From NCBI GenBank assembly GCA_003971905.1, contig RSEE01000046.1, positions 372,001 to 436,000 of the forward strand: 64,000 nt of DNA, in the 5' to 3' direction. Position 1 is the first letter of the stretch; every line of letters starts with the position of its first letter. The notes beneath the pieces were generated by a model. It had not been told where the DNA came from. It worked only from the letters and a program-made list of their open reading frames with translations, and made no database searches. Source of the DNA: Moniliella sp. 'wahieum' (taxonomy: Eukaryota; Basidiomycota; Moniliellomycetes; Moniliellales; Moniliellaceae). The translations under genes were made by a program, and so were the position numbers. This document shows positions 1 through 11,444 of the stretch, piece after piece.

Positions 1-2431
1 GCGTGAACGCGAGCAAAGCCAGCCGCAACTCCCTGGTGCCGAGCCCGGGTCGCTGGGACCCCGAAGGGTGGTGCGAATGCTCCGTACAACGCTCATTGAA
101 ACCAAGGGATCGACGCGTAAGACGACGGCAATGGCGGTGCAGGTCAAGGCACACCGCCCTTTCGGTAAGGCTAGGGTGCGGGAGAAGGCGATGGTGGGGC
201 AGAACATCTAAGTGGGAACGCAACTAATCCCGAGATGGTTTAAACGTTTAACATTTAAAGCACCCAAACAGGATTTCAATTTTATAATTCTTTTCTTCCT
301 GACGAGGAGGCACGGGGCCTAATACGGCCCGGTCAGCTGGACTTTCGCCCCAGCCTGGTGTGCTCGGCCACCGTCGCCCCTGTAACCACCGTTCCACCGT
401 CGCCACCATGGCCACCTTTTGTGACGCCACACTGGTGTAGTGGCGCCGGTAGCCCAAGTCCGGAACCTTCTGGTTTGTTCCGTGCAATATTCTTTCCTGG
501 CGGACAGGAATATTCCCTAGCCTCTATAGCTCATGTGCAATGCAATACACTACCAACTACCTGCTCTCTGGTCTATAAGAGGTTATCGAGCCAGTTTCTT
601 TCCGTATGAGCACCGGTATATGAACGCTCGTTCTCAAGGACCAGCTGACATCTACCCAAGCGACTACCTGCCAGCGCGTCGCATGCACCAAGAGCAGGAA
701 AATCCCTTGCCGGGCAACGCCATTATGAGCACTAGCCCCGCACCCTCGCCGAGCGCCATCCATGGCGCCTCCGCGCTCCATTGTCGCCACAGTTTCGACC
801 GTTCCACCGGTCCACCGTTCCACGATGGGCAAAATATATCACCCATCCCCTGGCTGTCGGTTTAGGCGCAGAGTTGGTTTGTTCCAGCAGCCTTAAGCTC
901 AGTCAATGATATGGCTGCAGAATACAGTTCAGTTTTCGCAACGGTCTGCAGGGGGTCATAGTGACCGCCAAGGGCTGAAACCGCATATATCTCGTCTTTG
1001 AGGCTGGGCCAGCCGGCTGTGGGGATGGGGAAGTGCACAAACGAAGACTTGCAAAAAAAAACCGTTTTCACAGGGAACGGCCAAAAAACAGTTTTCGCAT
1101 CGAGCTGCACGGAAGCATTTTTGAGCAGCGGAAGCGCGCGTTCCCTTCCAGACGGATGGGATGGGAGAGGGGTCTCCCGCTTATCCGCCACTTCCAACAA
1201 CTGTGTTTCGAAACGTGTCAAGAGTTTGTCCCCCTCTCCCGCTATCGGAGCTCACTTTTTAGTTCATACCCTTCCGGACGCATTTTTGCCCCAAGGAAAC
1301 GTACGTCCCGCCCAGAAGTCTGGGAGAGGGCTTATCCGGTTAGGCCTTTGGATTTCCCCCTACTCAAGTACGCAAAACGAGTCACTTTTGGTCGCCATCG
1401 TCTCCTATCTGTCCTGCTTCCTGCCGTTGTGCGGAGCGATACGCACGTGACGCGCGTGACGCTGGATGATTAACAGCTGATTAATGATTCTCGGCGGCTG
1501 TTCGGGCGACGAAGAGTGGCGCGTGACGTGCGACGCGTGACGAACGATGCGTTGGAAGGTTGAAGCTGTCTTGAAGACATCCGTGTCTGCTGACCAAGAT
1601 CCTCCGGTCAGCGCCAGCGCTGAGCCTCAGCTGAGCTCTGGTCAGCGCGTCAGCCTGACTGCTGCCCCAGGCTAAACCGTGAGAATCTGCGAGAGGAACC
1701 AGAGGAGAGACGCTCGTGGTAGCGCAGCTGGGAGGTTGATGCTGGTACGGGGGCATGGTGAGAGTCTGTCCTGGTGTTCGCGCGTTTCTGGCCAGGCCTC
1801 CTGCTGAGGCCCTGTGTGACCCTGAGGCGGCCTGAGGCCCTGAAGCCCCTGAGGCCCGCAAACCTTTTTTTAGCAAGCCGCGTCCTGCCGTCAGGAGTAT
1901 TACGTCGATGCCACGTGCAATGTACCGGCGCCCAGCTGTTCGCACCAAGTACCAAGTGCGAGTGATTAATGAAGCTGAAGCTTGAAGACGACTAAGTACC
2001 ACCCGGCGAACAGGAAGCGCGTGGGCCTCACGTGTCAGTCTGACGCCTCTCGCGCGTGGGCCATGAGGCCTGGGCCTGAGGAGGCCGAAGAGGGCCGAAG
2101 CCCCCAAGCGTCCAAGCCCTCTGCGGCCTGAGGTCTGAGAGGTCCTGAGTCCATCCAACACATTTTGACGCGGCACGCCCTGGCGCGCCTCGGCCGCAAC
2201 GAAGATCTTGGCTGGTGGGAATTCCAGCCTATGCCAGCTAACAAAGTGAGACCTTCGAGTAGCCAGGTTGGTGCCTTGGCTTGCAGTCACTGGTCACTAG
2301 TAGTCAGTCACTCGTCCGCGTCACTAGGCACTCGCGTCACTTGGTGATAGACCTGGTGCCACAGCTGGGCGCGAAGGTTCTGCCTCACCACCACCACCTC
2401 TAGCACCGCCCGCTGCTGCTGGTCACCACCG
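1..2431. other. Gene-poor left flank, no supported gene
   Basis: No reading frame here shows a recognisable domain or the codon pattern of the neighbouring genes. A 269-codon open frame on the minus strand (about 1481-2290) lies in DNA dominated by short repeats and reads as low-complexity sequence. Visible structure: repeated CCTGAGG/GGCCTGAGG words at about 1795-1860 and 2064-2150, GTCACT-type words at 2286-2340, and two related stretches with exact CCGTTTTCACAGGG and AAAAACAGTTTTCGC words at 1069-1105. The last 150 bases are presumably the ALG9 promoter and leader. Confidence 0.5.
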
Positions 2432-5126
2432 ATGTCTACCTCCGCTGCTCCTGCGGATACGCGCGGGCTAGCTCCCACTGCCGATGCCAAGGGCAAGGGC
2501 AAGGCCTCGGCCAAGGAAGAGAAGGCCCCGCAGTTTGCCGACTATGGCTCGGGGGACATGAGCAAGCGCATTGGCCGCGCCAAGGCTGCCGCTGACCTGG
2601 CCGATGCTCGCCGCGCTGCCGAGGCCGCAGGCAGGGCACTGTCATCTTCCCTTGGTCATCGACGGAGTACACCGTCTCCAATGGCGCCAAGGTCTGGGCT
2701 CCCGATCTGCACTGGGCCATTCAGGTCTCTTCATCGTTCGTATCGCCAGCTTCGCTCCGTGTCCTGGCTGATAGCGACGAGGTGCTCAACTATTGGGATC
2801 CCCTCTTTGCCCTCATGCGTGGGGGGTGTATACAAAGGACAACACACCCTTTCAAGGCATGGGAGTACGACTCGAACTTTGCCCTGCGCTCGTGGGCGTA
2901 CCTGCTCCAATTCCTGCCCCTGCGTCCGTATGCAGCTGGGTTTGATATGCCCGACCAGAACGTGTTATTACGCTCCGCGCCTTCCTTGCCTTCCTCTCAG
3001 CCTTGGGGAAGGGTTCCTCTACCAATCGACACGCGCAATTCTGGGCAACGAGTGGCCAGTACCTTCTGGTCATCCTCTTTGCCAATGCTGCTCTTTGACG
3101 CGGCTCCCGGTACGTCGTTCTTGATCACCTTATCTCTGGATCCTGTTGTTGACCTGTCCCTGCTCAGCCTTGCTACCTTTCGTATGCTATGTATTTTGTT
3201 ACATTTGCCTGGCTGCCTCCTGCGCCCTGCAGATGGCCCGCCTTTTGCCAATGGCAGTGCGGGCGGCAACTCAAAGTCGTCTTTGCCTTGCCATTGGCGG
3301 TATCCTCGGTTTGGCCTTTTGCTGCGGTCTTGATCCTCCTTTGTGGCAGAAGAGTTGGTTCTACGTCCCATGCTGCTCGTCTATGCGCGCAACAACGTGG
3401 CCGAATTCGTTCCTGCTTCGCTGGTGCGGGTGTTCGTGTTGACCCTCGTTGGACTGCTTGCTGTAGTCATGGTAATCGTGCCTGCCACATTTGTCGACAC
3501 GCTCGCCTATGGCCGCACCGCGCTTGGTTCAGCCGACATTGTGCTCAAACCTCTTCCATCGCACTGGGCGACCTAGCTACCCTCCCCCCCCCGATGCCGA
3601 GTCGCCTTTGCGCTGGCTGGGTGTGTACGGCAGTCTGATCCAGCACCTCGTCCACAGTGCTGCCGGTTTGGCTTCGGTGCCCTCGAGTGCAGCAGGACCC
3701 AATCTGTACGGCATCGAGCCCGCCTCCTTCTACTCCGCACCTTGGCGCTCGGCTTTAAACATTCTTCTTCCTCTGGCATTGGGCTCTGTTCCCCTTGTTC
3801 TGGTTGCCGCTTGGGTTGATTCCCCGGGTCTTGGTCAACACCACCCCTGGCGGCCGAGGAAGTACTGTGGCTGTGCTCCTCATCCGACTCTCTGGCCCAT
3901 ACCTTTGGTTGGTGGTGTGGTGCTACTCCAGGCTCATAAGGAGGAACGATTCCTGTACCCGATCTACACGCTGCTTGCTTTCAACGGCGCGGTCGGTCTC
4001 TGGTTGCCTCCGCCTCTTTTCCGCTGCTTGGCCCAAGGTCTCGGCCTGTTGCAATCGCTATCCCCAGCGCCGCCTGAGCAGCCGCGCACCATTCTCGCCC
4101 CACCAAGGAAGAGAGGAGAGAGAGGGAAGCCCCCAAACCATGGTACAAAAAGTTGACCCCGACGCTCAAGTTCTCGTATGGTGTGTTGGCTGGTATGCGT
4201 TATTGAGCTGCTCGCGAGTGATGGGCGTGCGCAAGGGTACAACAGCGCTCAATCCATCCTGGCCCCCTGTGGGAGAGTGAGGCGCAAGCGGTGTGGCTGA
4301 GGCAGGGGTGGATGGTACCGAACTGGTTGCCGCCTTCTCAAGCCGAGGTGGCCAAGCTCCATGGCCTTACCCATCTCGAGGCGATCAACGAGGCGGCCTA
4401 CCTAGAGTATACTGGCGAGATGCGTCGCGTATTGGTGGCGCTGCTGGAGCGAGTCAACGACACATCAAGCTCGAATGGGCTTCGTGGTCCGCGCCGTACT
4501 GTGTGCTGGGGCGATGCGTGGCACCGGTACCCAAGCCGCTGGTTGCTTCCGCCGCACTTTGCGCCCGAATGGACGTGGAACTCGTACGAGCACCAACTCC
4601 CCGGCCACTTCCCACCCCAATCCGAAGCAACAACAGAGTGGCCAGAGTGGCCCACGTTCCAGCAAGACCCGTTGGCTGCCGGTCTTCTAGCCCGGGCCGA
4701 TCAGTATTGGCCCAACCCTGCGACGCGAGTGCAGGACGAATTGGCCAACGCCCTGAACGAGCCTGTGGAGGGCCGCACCATTCCCCGTGGGAGTGCGACT
4801 ACATTGTCGACACAGACTTTATCCCGTCCCGTGGGCCGGCAAACAAGTCATCCTCCGGTTCGGGGTGGTCCACCAAGTACGCATCGGACCACCGCGACCT
4901 ATTCACTACGGTCAAGTGCGACTTTCTGCTGGATCGGGATGCGACGGTCGCCCCCGAGGGAAGCAGCCTGTTTGCGCGTGCTGGCGGCCGCGTTTGGTCG
5001 TGCATTCTTCATTCCCTTCCAGAGGAGATCTTGGGTCCCTTTGCGCGCAAGTGGGCAGACATTTGCCTTCTCAAGCGTGTGGCGGATGAACCAGCGGTGC
5101 GCACTCGGTTCGTCCCTCAAGTGTAA
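2432..5126 (+). CDS. ALG9: ALG9-type alpha-1,2-mannosyltransferase (GT22), frame-broken
   Basis: Adds alpha-1,2-linked mannose from dolichol-phosphate-mannose to the lumenal lipid-linked oligosaccharide in the ER during N-glycan assembly. The protein starts MSTSAAPADTRG. The family landmarks appear in order but in different frames: VLNYWDPLFALM and AWEYDSNFALRSWAYLL (about 2785-2910), LRAFLAFLSALGEGFLYQST (about 2968-3035), LQAHKEERFLYPIYTLLAF (about 3925-3985), then the C-terminal region with VCWGDAWHRYPS (about 4501-4540), CDYIVDTDF and FGRAFFIPFQ, ending at a TAA at 5124. The successive frames 2, 1, 0, 2 near the start each fit one missing base, for example in the G run near 3004. Hydrophobic segments fit a multi-pass ER protein. 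Span is longer than a typical 600-residue ALG9, so introns or a loop extension may be present; none was resolved. Confidence 0.85.
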
Positions 5127-5361
5127 CGCTTCAAAGTGGAAGGGTCCGAGAAATGGTGATCCCTCTTTCCGCCGACCTTGCCGTCTCAAAGGACGAAAAA
5201 AACAGTTCGACATCTTGCAATTGTGCTGCGTTTCTCCATAACTACTATCTGATGCAATCATCTATTCTCTCTCGCCTCACGATGCCCTACGTAAATTGGC
5301 AGTATCATCTTCCCATTCTAGCCATGCGTTACTGGGTGGAACGCCTGGGAATAGATGGATT

Positions 5362-6468
5362 TCATGCCTCCTCGCCAGCCAGCTCATCGTCCAGCGAAGG
5401 AGCAGCAACTCGGCGGTAAGCAGCAAAGTACTTTTGCCCCTTGTTTCGAGCCACCTTCTGACCCTCTTCCGTTGCATCGTAGATGGCCTTGACGCAGGGG
5501 TCGTCCCTGAGGTCCTCGTCAGGGATGCGCTCAAAGAGAGGGAATGCGTCAAGATGACCCTTCATCCACTTGTGCAGATCCAAGACGTCGGTAATGGTGT
5601 ACAAGATTCCGTCGCCAGGGCGAAGAACATAGGCGTACTCGGCCAGCAGGGTGGAGGAGATGATACGGGCCTTGTGCTTGCGCTGTTTGAAGTGTGGATC
5701 GGGGAAGAGGAAGAACATCTTGGTCAGTTGCCCGGGCGCAAAAAAGTTGGGCATGAATTTCATGCAGTTGGCTCGGATGGCCGAAATGTTGCGGTAGCCG
5801 CCCGGCACATCGCCTGCGCGAGCCACCAGCGCCTCCATGGCTTCCCGCTCATTCGCCTCTTCCGCCTCCTCATCCTCCTCCGTAGTAGCAGCCTGTTTGG
5901 CCTTGGGCTTGGACATCTTGCGTGACTTTTTGCCTACGCGAGCATCCGATTTGGGCTCTTCTTCCTTCTGATCCTCCGCCTCCGCCTGGTCCAGCACCTG
6001 CATCGCCGTATCCTCCTGGCCCTCTTGCCCAGTACCATTGCCCGAGCGAGCAGCAGCAAGACGCAACGCCCGCGCCTTGTACCAAACGTAATCAGCCACT
6101 TGCTGCCGGATCTCCATCCCGATCATCAGCGAATCCGGAAAGAGAGGCGCAAGGGCAATCAGCAGCCCGCCATACCCACACCCAATATCGGCAAACTCTA
6201 CGGCGCGGTCAAGCTCAGCGGGCGTTTGACCCGGCGCACTCACCACCGCTGCAGGGTAATGCGGGCCCCAGTCCATCGTGCTGGGCTGAGAAGGGTATTG
6301 AAGCTGGTGGTCGCTAAACGGGTTGGCGTGTGCGCGTTGTCGGAACCAACGTTTCTGCGGGATGACAATCTTGTTGCCGGCGCGAACGTTGAGGTGGGCC
6401 GAGTGCTGCTTCTCCTGCTCACGGAAAAAGTGCGCTTGGTCCTCCTCCTTTGTGCTCCGACGAAGCAT
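5362..6468 (-). CDS. TRM8: tRNA (guanine-N7-)-methyltransferase catalytic subunit Trm8
   Basis: Intact 368-codon frame. Trm8 (METTL1/TrmB family) works with a WD-repeat partner, Trm82, to methylate G46 of tRNAs using S-adenosylmethionine. Seen in order: a basic start and RAGNKIVIPQKRWFRQRAHA, the SAM-binding EFADIGCGYGGLLIAL, GMEIRQQVADYVW, then NISAIRANCMKFMPNFF and the family signature FFLFPDPHFKQRKHKARII, followed by LRPGDGILYTITDV. Between the SAM-binding half and NISAIRANC there is an extra, strongly charged stretch of roughly 85 residues (about residues 145-235) rich in Glu, Lys and Ala; the family is usually about 270 residues. Start is the first Met, with the conserved N-terminal part close behind. 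It is divergent from NAA20, about 310 bp between start codons. Confidence 0.95.
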   Translation of the reverse strand: MLRRSTKEEDQAHFFREQEKQHSAHLNVRAGNKIVIPQKRWFRQRAHANPFSDHQLQYPSQPSTMDWGPHYPAAVVSAPGQTPAELDRAVEFADIGCGYGGLLIALAPLFPDSLMIGMEIRQQVADYVWYKARALRLAAARSGNGTGQEGQEDTAMQVLDQAEAEDQKEEEPKSDARVGKKSRKMSKPKAKQAATTEEDEEAEEANEREAMEALVARAGDVPGGYRNISAIRANCMKFMPNFFAPGQLTKMFFLFPDPHFKQRKHKARIISSTLLAEYAYVLRPGDGILYTITDVLDLHKWMKGHLDAFPLFERIPDEDLRDDPCVKAIYDATEEGQKVARNKGQKYFAAYRRVAAPSLDDELAGEEA

Positions 6469-6782
6469 ATCGCCCGCCTTGCGCTTCTTATTCCGCTGGC
6501 ATCGGTGGGGGGGGGGCGCTTGGCGCGGACATGGCCGTTTGGATGGGCGGTGCGGTGCCGTTTTCCTGCGCCGCTACGAGAAGGTGGGGGGGGAGGAGCC
6601 GCGCTGGTCCCGTCGTCTTGGCCCCGTTTCAAAAAAAAGGCCGGGGCGGAAATAGGCCGCAGCGGAAACGTCGGGCGGGCCATTGGGAGCGCCATGAAGC
6701 GACTAGCGCTTCTCCTCTTGCCCTCCCTAGCCCTTCCTTGCTTGTACAAGCTCGTCTTGGACGACCGGGCCGCCACCCCATC
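6469..6782. promoter_or_regulatory. Shared TRM8/NAA20 upstream region
   Basis: About 314 bp separate the divergent start codons of TRM8 and NAA20. It holds a G9 run near 6509-6517 and an A8 run near 6631-6638, but no element I can name. Bidirectional promoter use is inferred from spacing only. Confidence 0.4.
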
Positions 6783-7413
6783 ATGTCGCAGCTCTGTTCC
6801 TTTCACGCCCGTGACCTTCTCCTTCAACAATGTCAACCTCGACAACTGGACCGAGACGTACAACACCTCCTTCTACCTGCACTACCTCAGCCAATGGCCC
6901 GATCTGTCTTTCATCCAGCGCTCGCCCACTGGACGCACGATGGGCTACGTGATTGGAAAGGCGAAGGGGTAGACCATGGCCCCAACGCTCCGCCCAAGGA
7001 ACGGCACGGCCATGTGACAGCCATCACCATTGCTCCGGAGTACCGTCGGATCGGTCTGGCAGAACGGATGATGCGTCTGCTGGAGGACATTAGTGCGCGT
7101 GTGTACCATGCCTACTTTGTCGATCTCTTCGTCAGGCCGTCCAATTCAACAGCGGTCAACTTTTACGAAAAGTTGGGCTACTCAGTGTACCGCACCGTGA
7201 CGGAGTATTATTCTGGTGGAGGCAAGGGCAACTCGGATGAGGATGCATTTGGTACGTGCCTAGCTTTCCCCCCCTTGTGACATGTGTCGTTAGCTTGGTG
7301 CAAGAAAGTGGACTGACGGTACCCCGGTCTTTGGTTCCCCAGATATGCGCAAGGCCTTACCACGAGACGAGAAGAAAGAGACGGTCCGAGCAATGGTCGA
7401 CAAGTCGCTGTGA
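6783..7413 (+). CDS. NAA20: N-terminal acetyltransferase NatB catalytic subunit Naa20
   Basis: GNAT-fold acetyltransferase that acetylates nascent Met-Asp/Glu/Asn/Gln N-termini on ribosomes together with Naa25/Mdm20. The start MSQLCSFHARDLL matches the family N-terminus, then FNNVNLDNWTETYNTSFYL, MGYVIGKAKG, HGHVTAITIAPEYRRIGLAE (acetyl-CoA loop, R-R-x-G type), VDLFVRPSNSTAVNFYEKLG and YSVYRTVTEYY. An intron at 7252-7342 (GTACGT to CAG, 91 nt) splits the codon in DAF|DMRKAL. After splicing the frame ends at TGA 7411. Two slips are present: near 6820 before FNNVN, and in the GGGG near 6966, where one extra G restores the frame. The length after repair is about that of the family. Confidence 0.93.
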
Positions 7414-8381
7414 ATCCTAGGTACGTACGCTCATTGGAGTCCGCTAGTGGCCCTCCTTTTCACAGCGGGACCGATTGAACTGACTTGGAATGCGTTTTTA
7501 GAGAGACAGTCTTTGTACCAGCTAGGCGATTTGAACGATGATGGCGGTAATGCAGCGATGGGATTTCTCCATGTGCCATCAGTCTCGCTTCATGCAATGC
7601 GCTATCCGCCATCCTTTCCAGCCCCAACATACCCCTCTCTCTAAGCCTCTGCAAGTACCTTTGACCATATAACAAGGTGGTTGAGGCAACCCATGTTAGT
7701 GCCGCCCGTGTGGGCACGATGAGAGGGGGGAGGCAGATAAACTCGCTGTCACATGCTTGTCAGTTGAATCTCGTGTTTTAGTAGCCTAGGCCACTTAGCT
7801 TACCTCCTTTCGAAGTGTCGCGTACGGCCGGACGAAGCAGGGCCACATGCGCCAGGCTTTGGGTGGGCCCAGAGGGTATCCTAGACGCCGCCCAACATGT
7901 GTGGGGGGGGGTAATAGAAAGCAGGCGAAAGCGCGGGCTGTGCGTGCGGTGGGGTAGGAGGCGCAAGGCAGGCGCATGGGGGCACTGTGTCTACGCCCCT
8001 CGGCCCTGCTGGCCCTGCCGCGCCCAGCCGTCCCCAGCCTGCGCCGAAGCCCCCACCAGCAGGCACTACTATGGCCATATCAACCACATCAGTAACTTTA
8101 TTACTCCGCCTGTGTCTCCCCTGCCCTCGGGAGATGGCCAGCGCCAATGCGCAATCGCAATGCGCCAACACACCCCCCCCACGGAGGCACCGGCTGCATC
8201 TGTTGGCAGGTATGTACGGCCAGTATGCCCGTCTGGATAGCCTATTATATCATCAGCAACAGGTTGATGGCATAGCCAAACACCTGCGTGTATATATAGA
8301 CCCCCCTCCCACCCGCTGTCGCCTCTCCCCACCTCATCCACTCTCTTCCCTGTGTCTCTGTGGCACTTCCAAGCACTCTCA

Positions 8382-8412
<31 letters not shown>

Positions 8413-8415
8413 GCC
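7414..8415. other. Intergenic, NAA20 to Kre9-like gene
   Basis: No supported gene. Short frames here (for example about 7447-7644) have no recognisable content. The last 40 bases before the next start are a CT dinucleotide run (about 8379-8413), probably a pyrimidine-rich leader, with a TATATATA at about 8290-8297 that could serve as a TATA element. Confidence 0.5.
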
Positions 8416-9165
8416 ATGCGCACCTTCTCCATCACCACCGCCGCCCTCGGCTCCTTGGCCCTGACCACAGGCGCCCTGGCCCAGCAACCCTCTGACGATC
8501 AACACCCCCGGACAGACGGTGCTCACGTGCGTCCCCCTTCTCATCACCTGGAGCGGAGGCCAAGGCCCTTACTACCTCAACGTCAACCAAGGGGAACCAC
8601 CTCCAACATGATTGAGTCGCTTATCTCCAACCAGGATGTAACCCAATTCACCTGGATTGTCAACCTACCCCACAGAGCATTACCCTGGCCATCAGCGACG
8701 CTACTGGCGCCCAGCAATACACTCACCCTTCGACATCCAATCGGGCCCGACCCATTGCCTGGATGCTACTACGTCTGCCACGGCCGCCTCGTCGTTACCG
8801 ACATCGAGCACGGTAATCGCGCCGTCATCCACATCCTCTGAAGTCCCTAGCTCCACCCCCTGCAACTCCAACAAGCAGTTCGACTCACACGTCCAGCTCG
8901 CGCTCTGAATCGGCCTCACCCTCTGCATCTGCATCTGCCTCGGCCTCTGCCTCTTCGGGCAGCTCAGCAGCGAGCATCCTCCCCAACAGCAGCTCTACCA
9001 GCCAGTCGAGGTTTCCCCTTTGCCTCCTGTATGCGATTGGTGTGTTGAGCGAGGAACTAACGAGCTTTTTCTGTGTCTGATCCCCCATATAGCGCCGGCA
9101 CGAGGTTGTCGGTCCCCTTTCTGACTCTGCTGGGCGGGGCTAGCCTGGCGGCCAGTTTACTGTAA
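8416..9165 (+). CDS. Secreted Ser-rich GPI-anchored protein, Kre9/Knh1-like N-terminal domain
   Basis: Predicted cell-surface protein. A signal peptide is clear: MRTFSITTAALGSLALTTGALA. It is followed by LTINTPGQTVLTC, LLITWSGGQGPYYLNVNQG, FTWIVNLP and SITLAISDATGAQQYT, the beta-sandwich pattern of the fungal Ser/Thr-rich GPI-anchored (Kre9/Knh1-type) family. A Ser/Ala/Thr-rich stalk follows, and a hydrophobic C-terminus LSVPFLTLLGGASLAASLL that fits a GPI signal. An intron at 9011-9092 (GTTTCC to TAG) fits the frame. At least five frame slips occur in 450 bp; one lies in the G run near 8591, where GGGGG in place of GGGG restores the reading. The molecular role of this family is unclear beyond cell-wall association. 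A true pseudogene cannot be excluded, but neighbouring housekeeping genes have the same kind of slips. Confidence 0.75.
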
Positions 9166-10091
9166 ATATACCAAGAGAGGATCGGTATATACCCGGTTTT
9201 TGTTTTTGTTATCTATACTACCTTCAAGATGGAGGGGTTAACTGCCTCTGAGGCGTGATGACATCAAGATCCTGATACCCTCTTCGCCTCCCACTTCTTT
9301 GCCCTTTTGTTTATACCCTTACTCCTTGCATTGCTTTGCATGAGATAATGATGATGAGACGGATGTCGATGATGAAGAGATGAATTTGTGTTCCGTCACA
9401 ACAGATCCACTAGTTGTTACGCCTCCCGTTGGACGGATCCCCATTTGATGAACGTGATGAACCTCCTTTCCTTTTGTGTTTTTTTTTTTTGCCCCTCCCC
9501 TCTGACTTGAATCCACACGCACATACCTTGTACATGCAACCCGTTGCGTCCCCCCGCCTCTCTCACCAATAGTACTTTTTTCTTCTTCATCCTCCTTCCT
9601 ACTTCTGAGGCGAAATGCCTGGTGATGCTGAGGTTGTTTCTGCAAAGGTCGGTCTCGAGAGGGAAACTGGGCAACTGCTGTACGGTGCATTTAGCCCCAC
9701 CAATGTCTTCCTTGCTGTTAACGGCGCCGGGTCCATTTACATGTAGCCAGTACGCTCTCATCTGGAGTGCCAGTCGTTCTCCTTCTCTCGGTTCTCTGCA
9801 GCTTACACCCACTCAACCAGCGCGATCGTGGCTATTACGCCTCCTCTGATATTGTGTTTGTGGTAGCCTCCAACCCATTCATGCACGCGGTGAAGGCGGT
9901 GCAAGACAAAAGAGAAATAGCCGAACGAGGACGCAGGTCAAAGTGGAACGGGAAAGACGCAATCATGGAGCACGGGCGGCAATCTATCTTCGCTCTTTAG
10001 CCACCTCAGGCCCATCCCACTACACACACACACATATATATACACAGTACTACCAGAGTCGGAGCGATGCGATTCCAAAGGCCAGACCGGC
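9166..10091. other. Intergenic between convergent genes
   Basis: 3' flank of the GPI-protein gene and of UFD1 (convergent). No supported gene. A T10 run lies at about 9480-9489 and a CA/TA repeat (cacacacacacatatatata) at about 10023-10042. Confidence 0.5.
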
Positions 10092-11444
10092 TTAGTCCGA
10101 GTCGTCGGACACGATGTAAGTTGGGCTGCGTTTCCGATCGCTGCCACCATGTGAGAAGCATCCGGCGCGGTGCGTTTCGTCGAGTTGCGCAGGCTACCCA
10201 GCGTTCGGCCCTCTCCTTCAAACGGCGCAGAAGAGCTGCTGGCAGCCGTAGCGAGGCAGGCTTGGGAGGCGGTTTCAGCGGCCTCGGGGCTCGGCCGGAC
10301 AACGTTTGCCCAACACCAGAAAATGTGATGCGCCGCTCGCCTTCCAACGCTTCATCTGGTTCGTTGCCCTCGCCAGCATCAGGCGGGATGTAGGGGTACC
10401 CAAAGAACAGTCGCCCAAACTCCAGCTCAAGTGCTTGGGGATTTTCTTTCCTCAAGCAGTGTGTCATTGGTCACAATGTTTTGTTCGGTTCGACGCACCA
10501 CACTTGGCTCGACAGGCTCCGTATCCCGGTTCTTGGACTTGCGCGGCTTGCGGCCGACAAGGTCTGCCCGGCCCTGAAACGAGAGCGTGGCGCCTGCTGA
10601 CCCAGCGCCGTGCCCGTTCCCCCTGAACCATCGGGCGTGATGGTATCGGCCGCCTCGGTATCAATCTTCATGCTCGCCATTGTGGGCGGAGGTGTGCGCA
10701 CCCGAGGCGGAGGCTCTACGTACCCTTTCGGCGCAGCAAAGCAACCTCCAAGTCTGTGTCGGTAATGGCAATGGCCGGTGCCTCGGGCTCAACCTTGAGG
10801 ATGAGCACTTCGAACGTGAGGCAATTGTACTTGAACTCAATAATGTCCGGGAGTAAGGGCCGAGTAATTGCGCAACGCCTGTTCCAGCACGGCTTTGGGA
10901 TCGGAAATCTCCAAAAAGTCAACGGTTTGCGGTTGAATCTTGACCAGTCGGCCCTTGGGAAGCGTCGTGCCCGTCACGCGAAGTCGGTCACCTCGTTGAG
11001 CCCCAAGGCTCGCATCTGCCATGCGGGAAGGTGCACGTTGCCCTCTTCGGCAATAAATTCCAGCACGCCCGCATAGCTCTCGCGCGTGTAGCGCACGGCT
11101 GCCCTCCGCCGTACGCCATGGCATGGCACTGGATTCAGCCGGGGTGCTGGTACCCGATGTAGAAGTCGCATCGGACGGCAGCGTATCCTTTGGTGGCACA
11201 GCAGGATTGGGGTTGCGCAACTTAAATAGCCACGGGCCCTCAATGTCGAGCTGAGTTAGCTCCGCAAGCGCGAGGGTGGCAGGATGACCTTGCCGCCAAA
11301 GACAACATTATCACGGTGCTCTTGACCAGCAAGCATGGCCATGCTGTATGCCGTGTAGTACTGGTCAAACGCAGAGGGGTGGGCACCAAAGCGCGAGTCA
11401 AACCCGCCAGCGGCGAGCTGACGCAGCTGATTAAAGCGGTCCAT
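10092..11444 (-). CDS. UFD1: Ufd1, substrate-recruiting cofactor of Cdc48/p97
   Basis: With Npl4, Ufd1 brings ubiquitinated clients to the Cdc48 AAA ATPase in ER-associated degradation and ubiquitin-fusion degradation. The N-terminal double-psi-barrel signature is clear: SRFGAHPSAFDQYYTAYSM and NVVFGGKVILPPS (about 11270-11420), then YAGVLEFIAEEGNVHLPAW, GRLVKIQPQTVDFLEISDPK, AVLEQALRNYSALTPG and DIIEFKYNCLTFEVLILKVE (about 10790-10985). The C-terminal half has two SHP boxes, the Cdc48-binding F-x-G-x-G-x-x-L motif: FSGVGQTLSG (about 10292-10322) and FEGEGRTLGS (about 10198-10231). Start chosen at MDRFNQLRQ. A stop giving the acidic end YIVSDDSD fits at 10092 if the last slip is accepted; the end is less certain than the start. 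Several one-base frame slips; no intron resolved. Confidence 0.92.

Noticed and set aside
1481-2290. 269-codon open frame on the minus strand
   Set aside because: No domain, unusual composition, lies in CCTGAGG-type repeats; the opposite strand is equally open.
8900-8965. GCATCT/GCCTCT hexamer run as an independent microsatellite
   Set aside because: It is the Ser-Ala stalk coding of the Kre9-like protein and is short.
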